A stretch of 64,000 bases of DNA, from NCBI GenBank assembly GCA_003313425.1, contig NHZP01000008.1:1302001-1366000 (forward strand), in the 5' to 3' direction. The stretch comes from Pseudopyrenochaeta lycopersici (taxonomy: Eukaryota; Ascomycota; Dothideomycetes; Pleosporales; Pseudopyrenochaetaceae). The translations under genes and the position numbers were made by a program. Every line of letters begins with the position of its first letter. The first letter of the stretch is position 1. Positions 34,334 to 45,139 of this stretch are shown piece after piece. The notes beneath the pieces were generated by a model. That model was not told the origin of the DNA. It made no database searches and worked only from the letters and a program-made list of their open reading frames with translations.

Positions 34334-35854
34334 ATGGCTCACCAATTCGGAGACTTGCCTCAAATACCGCAGGGTATGGATGACCCACGCCTCATAGTCT
34401 GGGATCAGCACAGCTACACGCACCCGTATAAACACGCATTCAGCTTTTGCGCAGAGCAAGATGTCTACTTTGACAACTTCAATAACGGAACGGTTAGCAT
34501 GCAACGATTTATGCTCGACCAGAACCCTCTTACGGCGGGAATGTTAGACGCGAAGATTCCTTTACACGGGCAACACGAAAGATACTACAATCAACAATAC
34601 CCTTCAGCAGATTGCTTCCGAAATGTATCGCCAGATCGAACTTCGGCCTCTGACCATTCCAGTTACGCCACTCAAAACGAACTCTGCTCGCCTCACAGTT
34701 ATCACGCTGTGCCATATGGCAGTCCGGTCGAATTTTCTCAGTCCTCCTTACCATACCCCACAACTGAACACTTCAATAGCGGAGGATATTTGTCTGAAAA
34801 TCAGGCCCTCGCTGGCAGTATTAGCCTTCGAGAGCTCGAGTATGAGCACCCACCTGAGCCAGTCATCGAGGACGTGGAACCCCTCACTCTGAAGCAAGAG
34901 GCCGTTTGCGAGCACGAACAGCCCATCGTCAAGATAGAACCATCCTCCAATTACAAATATGCAGATTCTGGTATCGATGTTTCAGTACGAGATGCTGAGT
35001 CGGTTCAGCCAATTGATTCTTACGATGAGCCATCATCGGACTCAGACTACAGTCCTTTATCTAGTCGGTCCGGGAAACGGCGACGATCCTCAGCTTCGAA
35101 TGGCAGCTCAAGCCGGATTCAGAGGCGTCGTGGCCACGATCGCAAGGACTCTAGTGTTTCCAGTCCTCCAAACTCAAGCAGGTTGCTCAAAAAATCACGT
35201 GGTGCATCGAATGTATCGAAGGCGAGCCCTCAAGCGGACAGTCAACCGCATAATAGACGGCCATTTCCTTGCCCACTTGCCACTTACGGATGCGCCTCTA
35301 ACTTTTCCTCTAAGAACGAGTGGAAGAGGCATGTTAGTACTCAGCACATCAAGCTAGGTTACTGGCGCTGTAAACTATGTCCTCCAACGACTGACCCCAA
35401 CGATGGACAAACCTTCTATTACAACGACTTCAACCGCAAAGATCTCTTCACACAGCATCTTCGTCGCATGCACGCCTCACCCAAGGACAGTTCCTCCCGC
35501 AACCAAAAGGAGTTCCCTGTAACCGAGGACAATCTCCCAGAGCACCAAAAGCGCTGCTTCCTTGAACTTCGCACAGCCCCACAGCAATCGAATTGCCTTT
35601 TCTGCGATCGCAAATTTGAAGGGCCTACATCTTGGGAAGAGCGTATTGAGCATGTCGGACGCCATCTTGAGAAGGATCGCAGGAGTGGAGTTGATATGCT
35701 TGACTTTGCTACTTGGAATGTGGACGAGGGGCTTGAGCAATACTTGCTGAATGAAGGTCTTATTATCAAGGAGAAGGGCGAGTGGAAGATTGGTGATGGC
35801 AAGCCAAGGAGGCATGCTAGTGTTGAGAATTCTGACGAGTCAGAGGAAGAGTGA
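34334..35854 (+). CDS. C2H2-type zinc-finger protein (ZF-C)
   Basis: A single exon, 506 residues, starting at the ATG at 34334 (MAHQFGDLPQIPQG). Residues 1-300 are low-complexity and acidic/Ser-rich with a basic nuclear-localisation-like patch (SGKRRRSS, RIQRRRGHDRK). Zinc-binding segments are CPLATYGCASNFSSKNEWKRH (about 312-340), CKLCPPTTDPNDG with a distant TQHLRRMH, and NCLFCDRKFEGPTSWEERIEH (about 420-446), followed by a conserved-looking C-terminus (DMLDFATWNVDEGLEQYLL). The finger spacing and the FNRKDLFTQHLRRMH helix resemble those of ZF-A and ZF-B, so these may be distant members of one fungal family. Function is unknown to me; a nuclear regulator is inferred. Confidence 0.85.
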   Translation: MAHQFGDLPQIPQGMDDPRLIVWDQHSYTHPYKHAFSFCAEQDVYFDNFNNGTVSMQRFMLDQNPLTAGMLDAKIPLHGQHERYYNQQYPSADCFRNVSPDRTSASDHSSYATQNELCSPHSYHAVPYGSPVEFSQSSLPYPTTEHFNSGGYLSENQALAGSISLRELEYEHPPEPVIEDVEPLTLKQEAVCEHEQPIVKIEPSSNYKYADSGIDVSVRDAESVQPIDSYDEPSSDSDYSPLSSRSGKRRRSSASNGSSSRIQRRRGHDRKDSSVSSPPNSSRLLKKSRGASNVSKASPQADSQPHNRRPFPCPLATYGCASNFSSKNEWKRHVSTQHIKLGYWRCKLCPPTTDPNDGQTFYYNDFNRKDLFTQHLRRMHASPKDSSSRNQKEFPVTEDNLPEHQKRCFLELRTAPQQSNCLFCDRKFEGPTSWEERIEHVGRHLEKDRRSGVDMLDFATWNVDEGLEQYLLNEGLIIKEKGEWKIGDGKPRRHASVENSDESEEE

Positions 35855-38540
35855 ATGATGGACATTATTGGCATAAACGGGAAAAAAAGTCATGATTTTT
35901 AATGAACTTGAGGAAAGTTAGTTGATACCCTTTCGGCGTTTTCTATTACAATGTATCGAACATATCTGTATCGTACCAGGTTGAAGTAATACATGTCAAA
36001 CCTTTGAAAATGTAATTCTTCCATTGCATGTCAGACATCGCATCTCAATATGCCCAATCTCTTCCTCTATACTTCGACCATACCAATTCCTCTATCCGAA
36101 TGTGTCGTCACATGGCTATAGCAGCAAAACCCTTACATCAGGAGCAGCCACGTCTGCATCTCCATGTCGTCAAACAACCAACATCATGCGATGATAGCAG
36201 TTACAGCCCCATTTTCCGGAGTGATATCTCAGCCCCCACATAATGCCCTCTAGTCCGGTGTGTGACTCACTAATCCAGTAGTTCGCCGTCAATGCCATTT
36301 GCGTTTACACCGCAGTACCTGAGGTCTCGCCTTTCATTCGTTATAGTAAGAAAATCGGTAATACGCCACCGTCATGCATCGGCTTCGCATAACTTGTAGA
36401 GTATACCTTTTACACAGCCATGAGGCAGATCTCCGTGCGGATCCCCACACTCGACAAAACATGAAACAATTGCCGCGAAGCCGCCCCAACAGACCTCAAA
36501 TGAGGATCGTTCACCGGATGCAGTGAGAACTCTATTTCTCTGAGTAGGGGTAAATCGTGGTGAGGACCTGGTGGCGGAATGGAAGGACGCAGGAGGTTGG
36601 AGGGATTGTCAAGTGCGGAAGCGCCGCCCGCTAGGGCTGAAACGGGATGTTCGGTGAAAGGCACCACATGGGTGCTACGTTCAATGCATGTCTTAAACGC
36701 AATGCAAGTCTACGTCTGTCACTTGGGGGTAGAGGATCAGAGAGGCCCGTTAGGCGCTCGATTGTTTAATTGTAAGTGCTATCGAGGGACGAAAGCCCCG
36801 CTCTTTGGCATCAGCTCATCTCCATCCAGACCCAATCCCTCCTATGCATCGATCAGGGTATCTTGTCGAGATATTTGCTGAGATGATTAGCTTTGACACG
36901 TCGACAATTTGCCTTCTTTTCCCAAATATCCTTGCCTGAGGCTCGCACGCGTTCAGGCAAACACCAGAGAGAGGCTGAGACATGGTCTAGCGTAGGTGCA
37001 GATACGAGGTGCGCCCATGGAAAGTCCTCCAAAACTGCTGGATTCCTGCGCCCCCGCACAAGACCTTGATAAACATCGTTGATCATACTATCGGCTTTGT
37101 TAGATGACGAGGTGGACTTTGAGGACTTATACCGGATTTTCTATGTAAATGTGTTGGCGCAGGAAGGACGAAGGTGCAGGTGCACTTGCGACATCCTTGC
37201 GCGCCATGCCGGAGGACGTGGGAGGGCAAAAATTTGCCTCGTGAGCGACGATGCCGGGTCTGGACTGACATATAACTCCCGATAGCCAGTTGTCACAAGA
37301 AGATGTGTTGTCACTCATTTTTTTGAGTTTGCGCGATGTTGTGTCCATGTTGTTTGACAGGACACCACGAGGAGTTTGCCCGATATCTCGCCCATCTTTC
37401 TCACATGCTGTAGCAGACCAAAGTTCGGATGATTGGTCTACCTTGGACGTTGGTAATATTACTGATAAGAAATGAGGTGGTTGGGAAATGCATGATGCAA
37501 GACAAATCTGATCTACCCCTCGCGAAAGAGCAAGCTGATGACATCGTGTTACCAGGCGCATACATCCTTGTCCCCAACCAAATCGTATACTGTTATTCAC
37601 AGAGCTTTTTCAGGCACTTTAACATGTCTGAGATTGAATATATAAAAGCATATTGATTTCATGTGTCCGGTATATGAGATTGTTTGAAGCTGAATGTTAA
37701 CTTGAGGAACTGTGTGCCTGAGAAACTCAAGCTCGTTCGAGATGGGATCTTGAGAACAAGTTCGTCTGTCCGCTCTACCATCTTTACTGATGCTACAGTG
37801 TTGCCTGTTTCCAGAAACAACAATCTGTTTCCACAACTTAAGTGCTGGTGAGTTTAGAAACTCTAGTGACAGGAGCAAGGGTACAAAGGTCAGCTTCTAA
37901 AAGTCGCTGAGTGCTGCTGTTGGTATCACGACTGTGCTGGGAATTGACTACAAGAGTCGGGTCGATATCTATTACGCCTGTGTGATATAAGGAGTCAGCA
38001 GCTGTACATTTATGTATATATCTATAATCCTTTTGTTCGATTTCTGAAAGGGCAACTGTTGACAGCTACGGGGTCCGGGTACTGGTTCTTCGGGACCGAC
38101 AGCACTGCATTCAACTCAGCTTGTTCGAGGCCGATCCAACCGTGAGTACCTTCATGGCGTGCTCTAGGACAAGCTAACCACTCCATCTTGCTCAATTGAC
38201 GTCGAATTACTCACGCCTTCAAGTTCTCCTCATCGCCAACCACTCTCTTCTAGTCTCTGCCCCAGCGTAGTTCAAAGCTTTCGCTACCTCGTTTTCGCCA
38301 CTCCCAACTCCTTTGCCGAGACTTACACCTTCCTCATCAAGACTCACGCAGTCCTTTCTGTCGCCCACAGTCTCCTCTCCGAAACTCGCAACCGCCTAGT
38401 CATCACCCACACCCTCATGACCTTCACCAATCACACCTTTATCCCCGTGGTGACTGGAGAGCCTGCTGAGGCTGCCGTCAGGACATCTTTCAGCTGGAGC
38501 ACCAGTTCAGGACAGACGCTGTTGGGTTTCTGCATGGCGG
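35855..38540. other. Gene-poor stretch leading into the decayed island
   Basis: ZF-C 3' UTR, then sequence without an intact gene. Two minus-strand frames look protein-like but incomplete: 36853-37086 (MINDVYQGLVRGRRNPAVL onward, preceded by a possible 45-bp intron with ATCTAAC) and 36410-36713 (a helix-like LPLLREIEFSLHPVND and an intact stop, with a possible acceptor at its start). They might be exons of one degenerate gene. No domain recognised. Confidence 0.3.
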
Positions 38541-38549
38541 AGGAGATGC

Positions 38550-39250
38550 TCAGTCAGCCAGCTTTTCGAATTCAATACTTGCCTTCATCTCAGCCTTGTT
38601 GCTGTTGCCCTCTGTGCCATGCGTAGTTTGTGCTATGTTTTCGACCAGTGCCTGCCGAAGAGATTCCAGTAAACCTGCGGTAACGGTGATATTGCTCAGA
38701 ATACCAAGGAGTGATTCTTGTGCGAGAATGGTTTGTCCAGATCGTCTGAGCCGCTTGGCAAGCTCGTCCACTCGCTCGTTCCCCTCAACTCCAGAATGCG
38801 AAGGCACCCATCGAAGTTCTACGGCAATCCCAAGGTCGTACATGCAGTTCGCAAATGCTAAGAGACTAACCTAACATCTCTGTTTTTGTCAGAAAAGGAA
38901 GCGTCGATCCTGCTCTTAGGTCCTGAAGCACTTGCTGGCAATCCGAAAAACATTAGGCGGTCAAATTTGTCCGTAACTTTTCATGCAACGCGAAAGGCTT
39001 CGTGAACGGCTATAAATTCTGCTTCGACTGCACATCGAGATCCATACGGAAGGGCATTGAAAGTGACAGATTCCTACCAGCGCTTGGATGAAGGGTCGAT
39101 GTATCTGACTGTGGAGGCAGAAAGCCTACTTGTTCTTCATGGGAGGAACTTGTGCACTGATGCGTCGACCCATATTGCTGGGCAGCGATAGACAATGCTC
39201 TGACGTCTCTATAGGGGACCCACCCAGATTGCTGTAAATAATGCACCATT
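38550..39250 (-). mobile_element. Degraded LINE-type (non-LTR) retrotransposon fragment, RNase H region
   Basis: On the minus strand a fungal LINE RNase H domain can be read across several frames. First comes CAVEAEFIAVHEAF (the acidic/Ala block), with stops before and after it. A one-base frame change follows, then VFSDCQQVLQDL (the F-x-D-C/S motif with the catalytic Asp), another frame change, then LLAFANCMYDLGIAVELRWV and PSHSGVEGNERVDELAKR (the W-V-P-x-H-S-G-x-x-G-N-E signature of RNase H in I/Tad-like elements). At least three breaks are visible, so it is inactive. No reverse transcriptase, endonuclease or target-site duplication could be recognised, and the ends are undefined. It sits just 5' of the histidine kinase relic and points the other way. 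Confidence 0.8.
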
Positions 39251-39717
39251 CGTTCCCCTCGCTGCAGGAGAGCATCCCATCTTGATGTGTTAGCCGTTCG
39301 CTTCTGGCTTCCTAGAGCTTGATCCGTTTACAAGGCCCTTCTTTGAAGCCCGGCTAGGCACAAGATGTGGTGGGTGCCTCTATGATGGTCGAGAGCAACA
39401 ATTTCCGAGAGGAGGCCTTCTTCACAGGAAATTTCACACCCGTCTGAGGCTTGGAGAGCGAGATTAAGGGCTTCTGTAATGCCCTGTTTGATGTCACGTC
39501 GCAAGTGATATTGGATTGGCGCAAACGCATGCTGAACAAGCTCACCACGCTAAGCCCTTTGAGCACCGATGCCGTATATTCGCACATAATTGCAAGCCTT
39601 GCACAGTATGTATGAGGTGCTAGTAGATTGCAATAAAGATTGAGCCTAAGAAGTGTGGACTAGGATTTTTATGGGTGAAGATTCTGTTTCCACCGAGTTT
39701 TGTCTTAAGCAGTCTCG

Positions 39718-40912
39718 GTGGGCGGTCTAGAGCCAGCACAAGTACAGCTACTCGCTCTTCCTTTCAAGGAACATGGTATCCCAGTATCAGGAATGGCTTG
39801 CACTACGGAAATTAGTTATCTTAAGTGGGCTAAAGCTTCGCAAGCACGCGCTGCGCAGGACGCTCGTGGCGCTAAGCGTCAACATGAGGCCTTCATCAAC
39901 GTGGTCTTTTATGAGATGCGAAACCCATTTCCTGCGATCGTCCATTGCGCTGATTGTATTTCCACGTCTTTAGCTGAAATTAAGGCACAAGAGGACAAGA
40001 GGAGTAATTGAGTGTGACTCAAGTTTGGAAGCATTGGAAGCAAACGCCTCGACAGCTTCGGTTATACCAGACTGTTTCAAGCATTAGAATCGTACAATCG
40101 ACGACGCTCTGACCCTTAGCTGCTGAGAAGTGATTCTTCTTATCGTGAAACTAGCTGCGGTCAGGCCATCTGAGCTGGTCAGCTCTGTCATAGCCATGCT
40201 TGGTGCCGAGTTGCGATTGAAGTCTATAATTGTTGAGACTATCGCGAAACCCTTGCTGAAATAGCTTGACACTGACTACCTTACACTTGACTAGTCAAGA
40301 GTGGTGCAAGTTTTCATCGATCTGCGAACTAATGCTATTAAGTTCATGAAGAAGTGTGGAGACAAGAGCCTAAAGGTCTGACTTTTAGTCTCTCTACCAC
40401 TGGGATTGGCATGCAGAACGATGTGGTTGACAAGTTATTTGAGCGTTGTGAATAAGCTAACCAAATAACACATATGATATACGACGGCAGTGGACTTGGC
40501 TTATTTATCTCTAAAGAACTAACAGATAGGATGGGTGGAGGAATTGGCGTCCAGCCACGGCCTGGCCAGGGCAGCATGCGTGTCTTCTCTTTCAAAGCCT
40601 GGTGAGCCAACGTAGAGCTGAAAGAGACTTATCTGGCCCTACGCCGACCATATCTACCCGCGTTCCGAACCTCTCAGGTCCGGAGACTGCTTATTGGACA
40701 CAGTCTCGTTAACCAAAAAGTCTTGTACTACTATCTACAACGTCTATATTTCGCAGTTTGAGTCGCTAAGTATGGCATCGAAGCGCTTAATATCTTATGT
40801 ACTCCTAGCGCGCATTTCGATATTGTCTTGATGAATATGTAGATTCTGTTCATGGATAGTTTTACTGCTACGCGCGAGATTAAGACTCTTGATTCTAATA
40901 AGAAGCAGACTA
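39718..40912 (+). pseudogene. Hybrid histidine kinase relic (PAS end-HisKA-HATPase-REC)
   Basis: Domains read in order but in changing frames (1, 2, 1, 1) with many stops. The end of a PAS-like domain and linker (TEISYLKWAKASQARAAQDA) leads to a HisKA helix (RQHEAFINVVFYEMRNPF; the family form is SHEMRNPL), then a linker (VRPSELVSSVIAMLGAEL), an N box (VFIDLRTNAIKFM), a G2 box (GSGLGLFISKEL with RMGGGIGVQPRPGQGS, 40489-40600), and REC (LVNQKVLYYYLQ, FDIVLMNM, FMDSFTATREIK). The phosphorylatable His is Tyr (TAT at 39910-39912) and the receiver Asp is Asn (AAT at 40834-40836). Stops stand at expected Gln positions (TAG at 40840-40842). The G1/D box between the N and G2 boxes is largely lost. 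Upstream sensor domains are missing. It once phosphorelayed to HPt/response regulators; now it is clearly non-functional. Confidence 0.9.
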
Positions 40913-41690
40913 ATAGTGACGTAGCTAATAGTGAACTGGATTAAGCATATTAGAGTTGAGTGATTCCGTGGACTAAGAATGTATACGCAGAGTACAACTA
41001 TTAGTGTTAATGATAAGGATGAAAAGATATGATTTGCATACCAGAATACCATGATTTGTTGCATTACTCTTGTCTGCAGCGTCTAATAGCAACTCGTGAT
41101 TTAATGCCAATGCCCCACCCACCCTCTAACTACTAACGTGGCATGCCTTTGTCCTGGAAACTACATGTGGGAGGATTTGCTATCACCACGATCGGTCAGC
41201 AGTCATTGGGTACGGTAGAATCAGGGCGGCTGGTGGAGACCGGTCAGGGGACAATAATGCTTTCTGTTCGCTCTGCCCGACTTAAGCAAGATGCCGTCGG
41301 GTTAGTAGTTAGGTAGGTGCCTACTAGCGAATCTATACTGTTATATGTTTGCACTTTTTTGGTAGCCTACTTGCAATTAGAAGGGCTGTGTAGCCATAAT
41401 TCTCTAGTGAAAAACAGATGATAGCTGCCTCGACAGGTACACTACCTTTCATATATCTCATTACACCTGTCCCCTATCCGGCTTCTATTTCCCCCAAGTT
41501 TTCAAACAAGCCTCCACAAAGTTACTAGCGTCACATTTATTGCTTGGCCTTGCGCCCGTCAGCAAGCCGAGACCCCACTTTGCCTTGAGTTGTTATCGCC
41601 AACCATACTTTGGCATGAGTGGCCATGATATCACCATTGTATCGTTATTGAGACATGCATCACTCTGAATGAGTAACCTGAAAACAAAAA
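40913..41690. other. AT-rich spacer between two pseudogenes
   Basis: Strongly AT-rich at 40.75-41.1 kb with many TA steps. No coding sequence. Confidence 0.5.
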
Positions 41691-44600
41691 ATGGTATTCG
41701 GAATCGAAGATCTCGTTACCTTGAGTAGCACAGTCATAGCCACAGCATATCAATACCTGAAAAGTGTATCGAGCGAACCAGACGCCTTCAAGAGTCTCGT
41801 TCGAGAGACTGCCGCTCTGAATACAATCCTCTTGCAGCTTATTTCACATTCTATTTTGCCATCGCTTAATACAGATTCGCAAGATGCTTTTGCTGCGCTT
41901 ACGCAGCAGGGTGTCCTGAAAGATTGTGAGGAAGCGCTACACGAGATCCAAGCGCTTCTCCACAGCTGTGAGCTAGTAACAGGGAAGCGCCAAAGAAAGG
42001 TATTAAATGCCTTCTTTTGGCCTTCAAAGTAGGAAGATATTACTAGAGTTCGTGAACGACTCGACCGGCTATGTAAAAGCTTACAGATAGCTCCTTCGAT
42101 TGATGTTGTATCAGGACTCAAGAGGATGGAGCAAAAGCAGACCTGTGACATGGAATTGATATAACAGGAGAGGAATAATAGGCAGAAACAGAAAGTACTT
42201 GAGTGGCTTTCGCCGATCCGTCCTACAGCGAAGCATTTTGCTACCACGCTCCTGCAACAGCCAGGTACCTACGACTGGTTCTTACACAAGCACGGATTTC
42301 TCAACTGGATCGATTCTGGTAATTTCTTGTGCTGCATGGTCTCAGTGGTGTAGGAAAGATTGTGCTTGTGTAAGTTCTAAGAACAACTTTCTACTAGAAT
42401 ATGCCGATTCTGCCAAGTTCAAGCGTGATTGATCATGTTATCAGTATATCCCACTGTTCACCAAGTTCTTCAGCGGTAGCCTACTACTACTGCGAATTTG
42501 CTAACCCAGCTACATTGAAGCCTCCTTATATTATTGGTTCACTTGTACCCCAGCTCACGGAGCCGATGAGCAAGGCCCTTTCCAACCTCCTGGCCTTATT
42601 TCACAAATTTTCTGTTGAGCCTCCCACATTTGAAATGCTTACTGAATTACTTACAAGTCTCATCGAGAACAATGTATATATGGCATACATCCTGATCGAT
42701 GGACTAGATGAATGTCCGAGTCGCCAGATTCTACTAAATGCCATGAAAAAGCACAGCAATAACTCTAAAGAGAAAGTTAAGAATCTACAATCGAGCCGAC
42801 CAGAATATGACACACAGCGGTCGTTACCTACAGAGGCGTCTTTCTCGATCACGGCACAACAAATAACGCCCGACCTTGAAGTCCATGTTTGTGCAGAACT
42901 TGGTATGATCCCTAAATTTCATACCTTAACACCATCGGTTCGCGAGAACCTTATATCGAACCTAGTTTCTCGTGCAGACGACATGTTTCGCTGGGTACAG
43001 TGCCAGCTTGACCTTTTGCGAAGAACTCGGACATCTCAAGCAATTGAAGACACTTTAAAGACCTTGCCTAAGGGTCTCTACGAAACCTATGACCGCATCC
43101 TTGAGACGATCAACATCAGCGACCACGACTATGTTATTCGAGTATTATATTGGCTAGTGGGATCAGAGCGGCCCTACACCTTGCAGGGCTCGCTGAAGCG
43201 ATCGCAATCAACCCAGACAAGGACCGACCAGATGAAGCTGAGCGCTTGTTAGCCCCAGAAGAGCTGTTCGATATCTGTGGGGGCCTCATACACAATGACA
43301 GAAATGTAATTGCACTCGCTCACTTTTCGGTCAAGGAGTATCTACTCTTCAGTGATCTCGCGACCAGAAAGCCGAAACTAGCTCGCTTTGCACTACAGCA
43401 GGAACTGACTGAGCGGTACATCTCGACTTGTTTACTCATCTATATCTTCACTTCCGGACTGCGAATTCAGCAACTGCAAGAAAATGTGCTAGACGAGCGT
43501 GAGTTTCCGCTGCTTCGCTTCTATACGCCAGAGGTGTCAAGGTTACGCGCTTCCTTGACTACACCACCATACGCCTCTGGGCTTCTAGACATTTCCCAAC
43601 CGTTGAAAGACGTTTACGTGAATGGGTTCCGTTGCTTAGCTACATCATGAATCTGGCGCCTGTAGAAGGAAATTATTTGCTTTCCATTTTCATAAAGAAC
43701 ATTCTCCGATGCGCGATACTGTGTTTCCTAGATGGGAATATGGCCGTTAGCGAACCCGTCCTCCAGAAACCTGGTATCGCATACAGCGCAGAGAGCTTCA
43801 AGACCTTGGTACTTGGCTGGCAACGTGACTGGGATGATCTAGCGAAATAAGACGAACTTTCTCGCATTCATGTTGCACCACATCACATGACTCCGCTATG
43901 CTCTGCCTCTGTCTTTAATCTCACTCATGCGGTGCAATACTTAATTACTAATGAGGCCATGAAAGACGGTATTTTCTCACCTCAATCAGAAACAAACCCT
44001 CTCGTTCGGGCACTGTATAACGGTAGTGAGGATGTTGTACAACTGCTTGTCAGTTTGGGCGCGAACGTTAATATATGCATTACAACAACCGCGTTGAGCA
44101 CAGCTCTCAAAGCGGCCGCAAAATTTAGCCCTGGTCTTGTCGAGTACCTCCTTTAGAATGCAAATATTGATATTGATTTGCCAGACCAATATGGTCGCAC
44201 TATTAGCAGTCACATTCCTTCACTCACTTTGATTTGAGCTAAAGGTTGAAAATAGCACTATTGGGTTCTACTTGACTACAGCATGGGCCAAAATCTTCGT
44301 TTGTCCGAACTATACCTGCAGCGCGTCAAGAACCAAAAGTCCGATTCTTGTAGCACTCATATCCTACACACGACCACGTTGGGCTTCTTATAGAGCATGA
44401 GAGACTTTCCTAGCGTACGCTTCCATCTTGCTCGCAACCAACTCACAAAATGCCTCTTTCTTAGTGGACCTGCCTACCACGAATATGCTGCAATATTTGC
44501 GGAACAAGCCTTGGTTGCCGATGAGACACTAGAGCACTTCAATCATTGCTCAGCTTGTATACCTTCATTTTTGGATGGATCTGTTCAAATAGTCGGGAAG

Positions 44601-44867
44601 CGATTTATTGGTTTGGATTGTGTTGATGGAGGCTTCTGTGCTGGCTGCTATGAGAGCTGGAAACAGAGCAAAGGCAAGATAGAAATGTGTAAAGATCATA
44701 CTTTCTACGAGGTTCCACGACCATGTTGGTACAAACTAAAGAAGGGCACAGTTACGGAAGATAGACGCACGCTAAGCGAAGTCATAGTGTTCCTCGAGGA
44801 CACCTTCACAACGTTGCTGGAGAACGCGATTGTGGACGAAAGCCATACAAACTTGACCGAAGACTGA
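41691..44867 (+). pseudogene. NACHT-ankyrin (NLR/STAND-like) gene relic with C-terminal ZZ-like module
   Basis: A fungal NLR-type protein broken by stops and frame changes (0, 2, 1, 0). In order: an N-terminal helical domain of the fungal HeLo/STAND type (MVFGIEDLVTLSSTVIATAY), a linker WLSPI with PGTYDWFLHKHGFLNW, a P-loop (VLHGLSGVGKIVLV; GKT has become GKI), YYYCEFANPATLKPPYIIGS, Walker B (AYILIDGLDECPS), WVQCQLDLLRR and TLPKGLYETYDRIL, then after a frame change LAEAIAINPDKDRP and LAHFSVKEYLLFSD, poor ankyrin repeats (NPLVRALYNGSEDVVQLLVS, LGANVNI), and a Cys module (HCSACIPSFLDGS, GKRFIGLDCVDGGFCAGCYE). Stops at 42030, 42162, 43848 and 44154 each fit a lost Gln (CAG/CAA to TAG/TAA). Intact relatives act in non-self recognition and programmed cell death; this copy cannot. 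Confidence 0.88.
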
Positions 44868-45139
44868 TTGCTAACATTATGTCTGGCTATTAAGGCCCCT
44901 CTAGGACTATTGTTGAAACCCCTCCGCCTGTACGATAAGGGTGTTGGCGATTGCTCCATCGAGGCAGTTGATAATTCAAATAATCAATCAACCGCATATG
45001 TAGAAAAGATCGAAATTTAATTATGAGTACGTACACTTTGAACGTTGAGTACGGATTACAATATGCTGCTGGAGTACTAACTTATTTGTAATTGTACGTA
45101 AGTTACATAGCAACCTGATGTCTTGTGCTTCATATTTCC

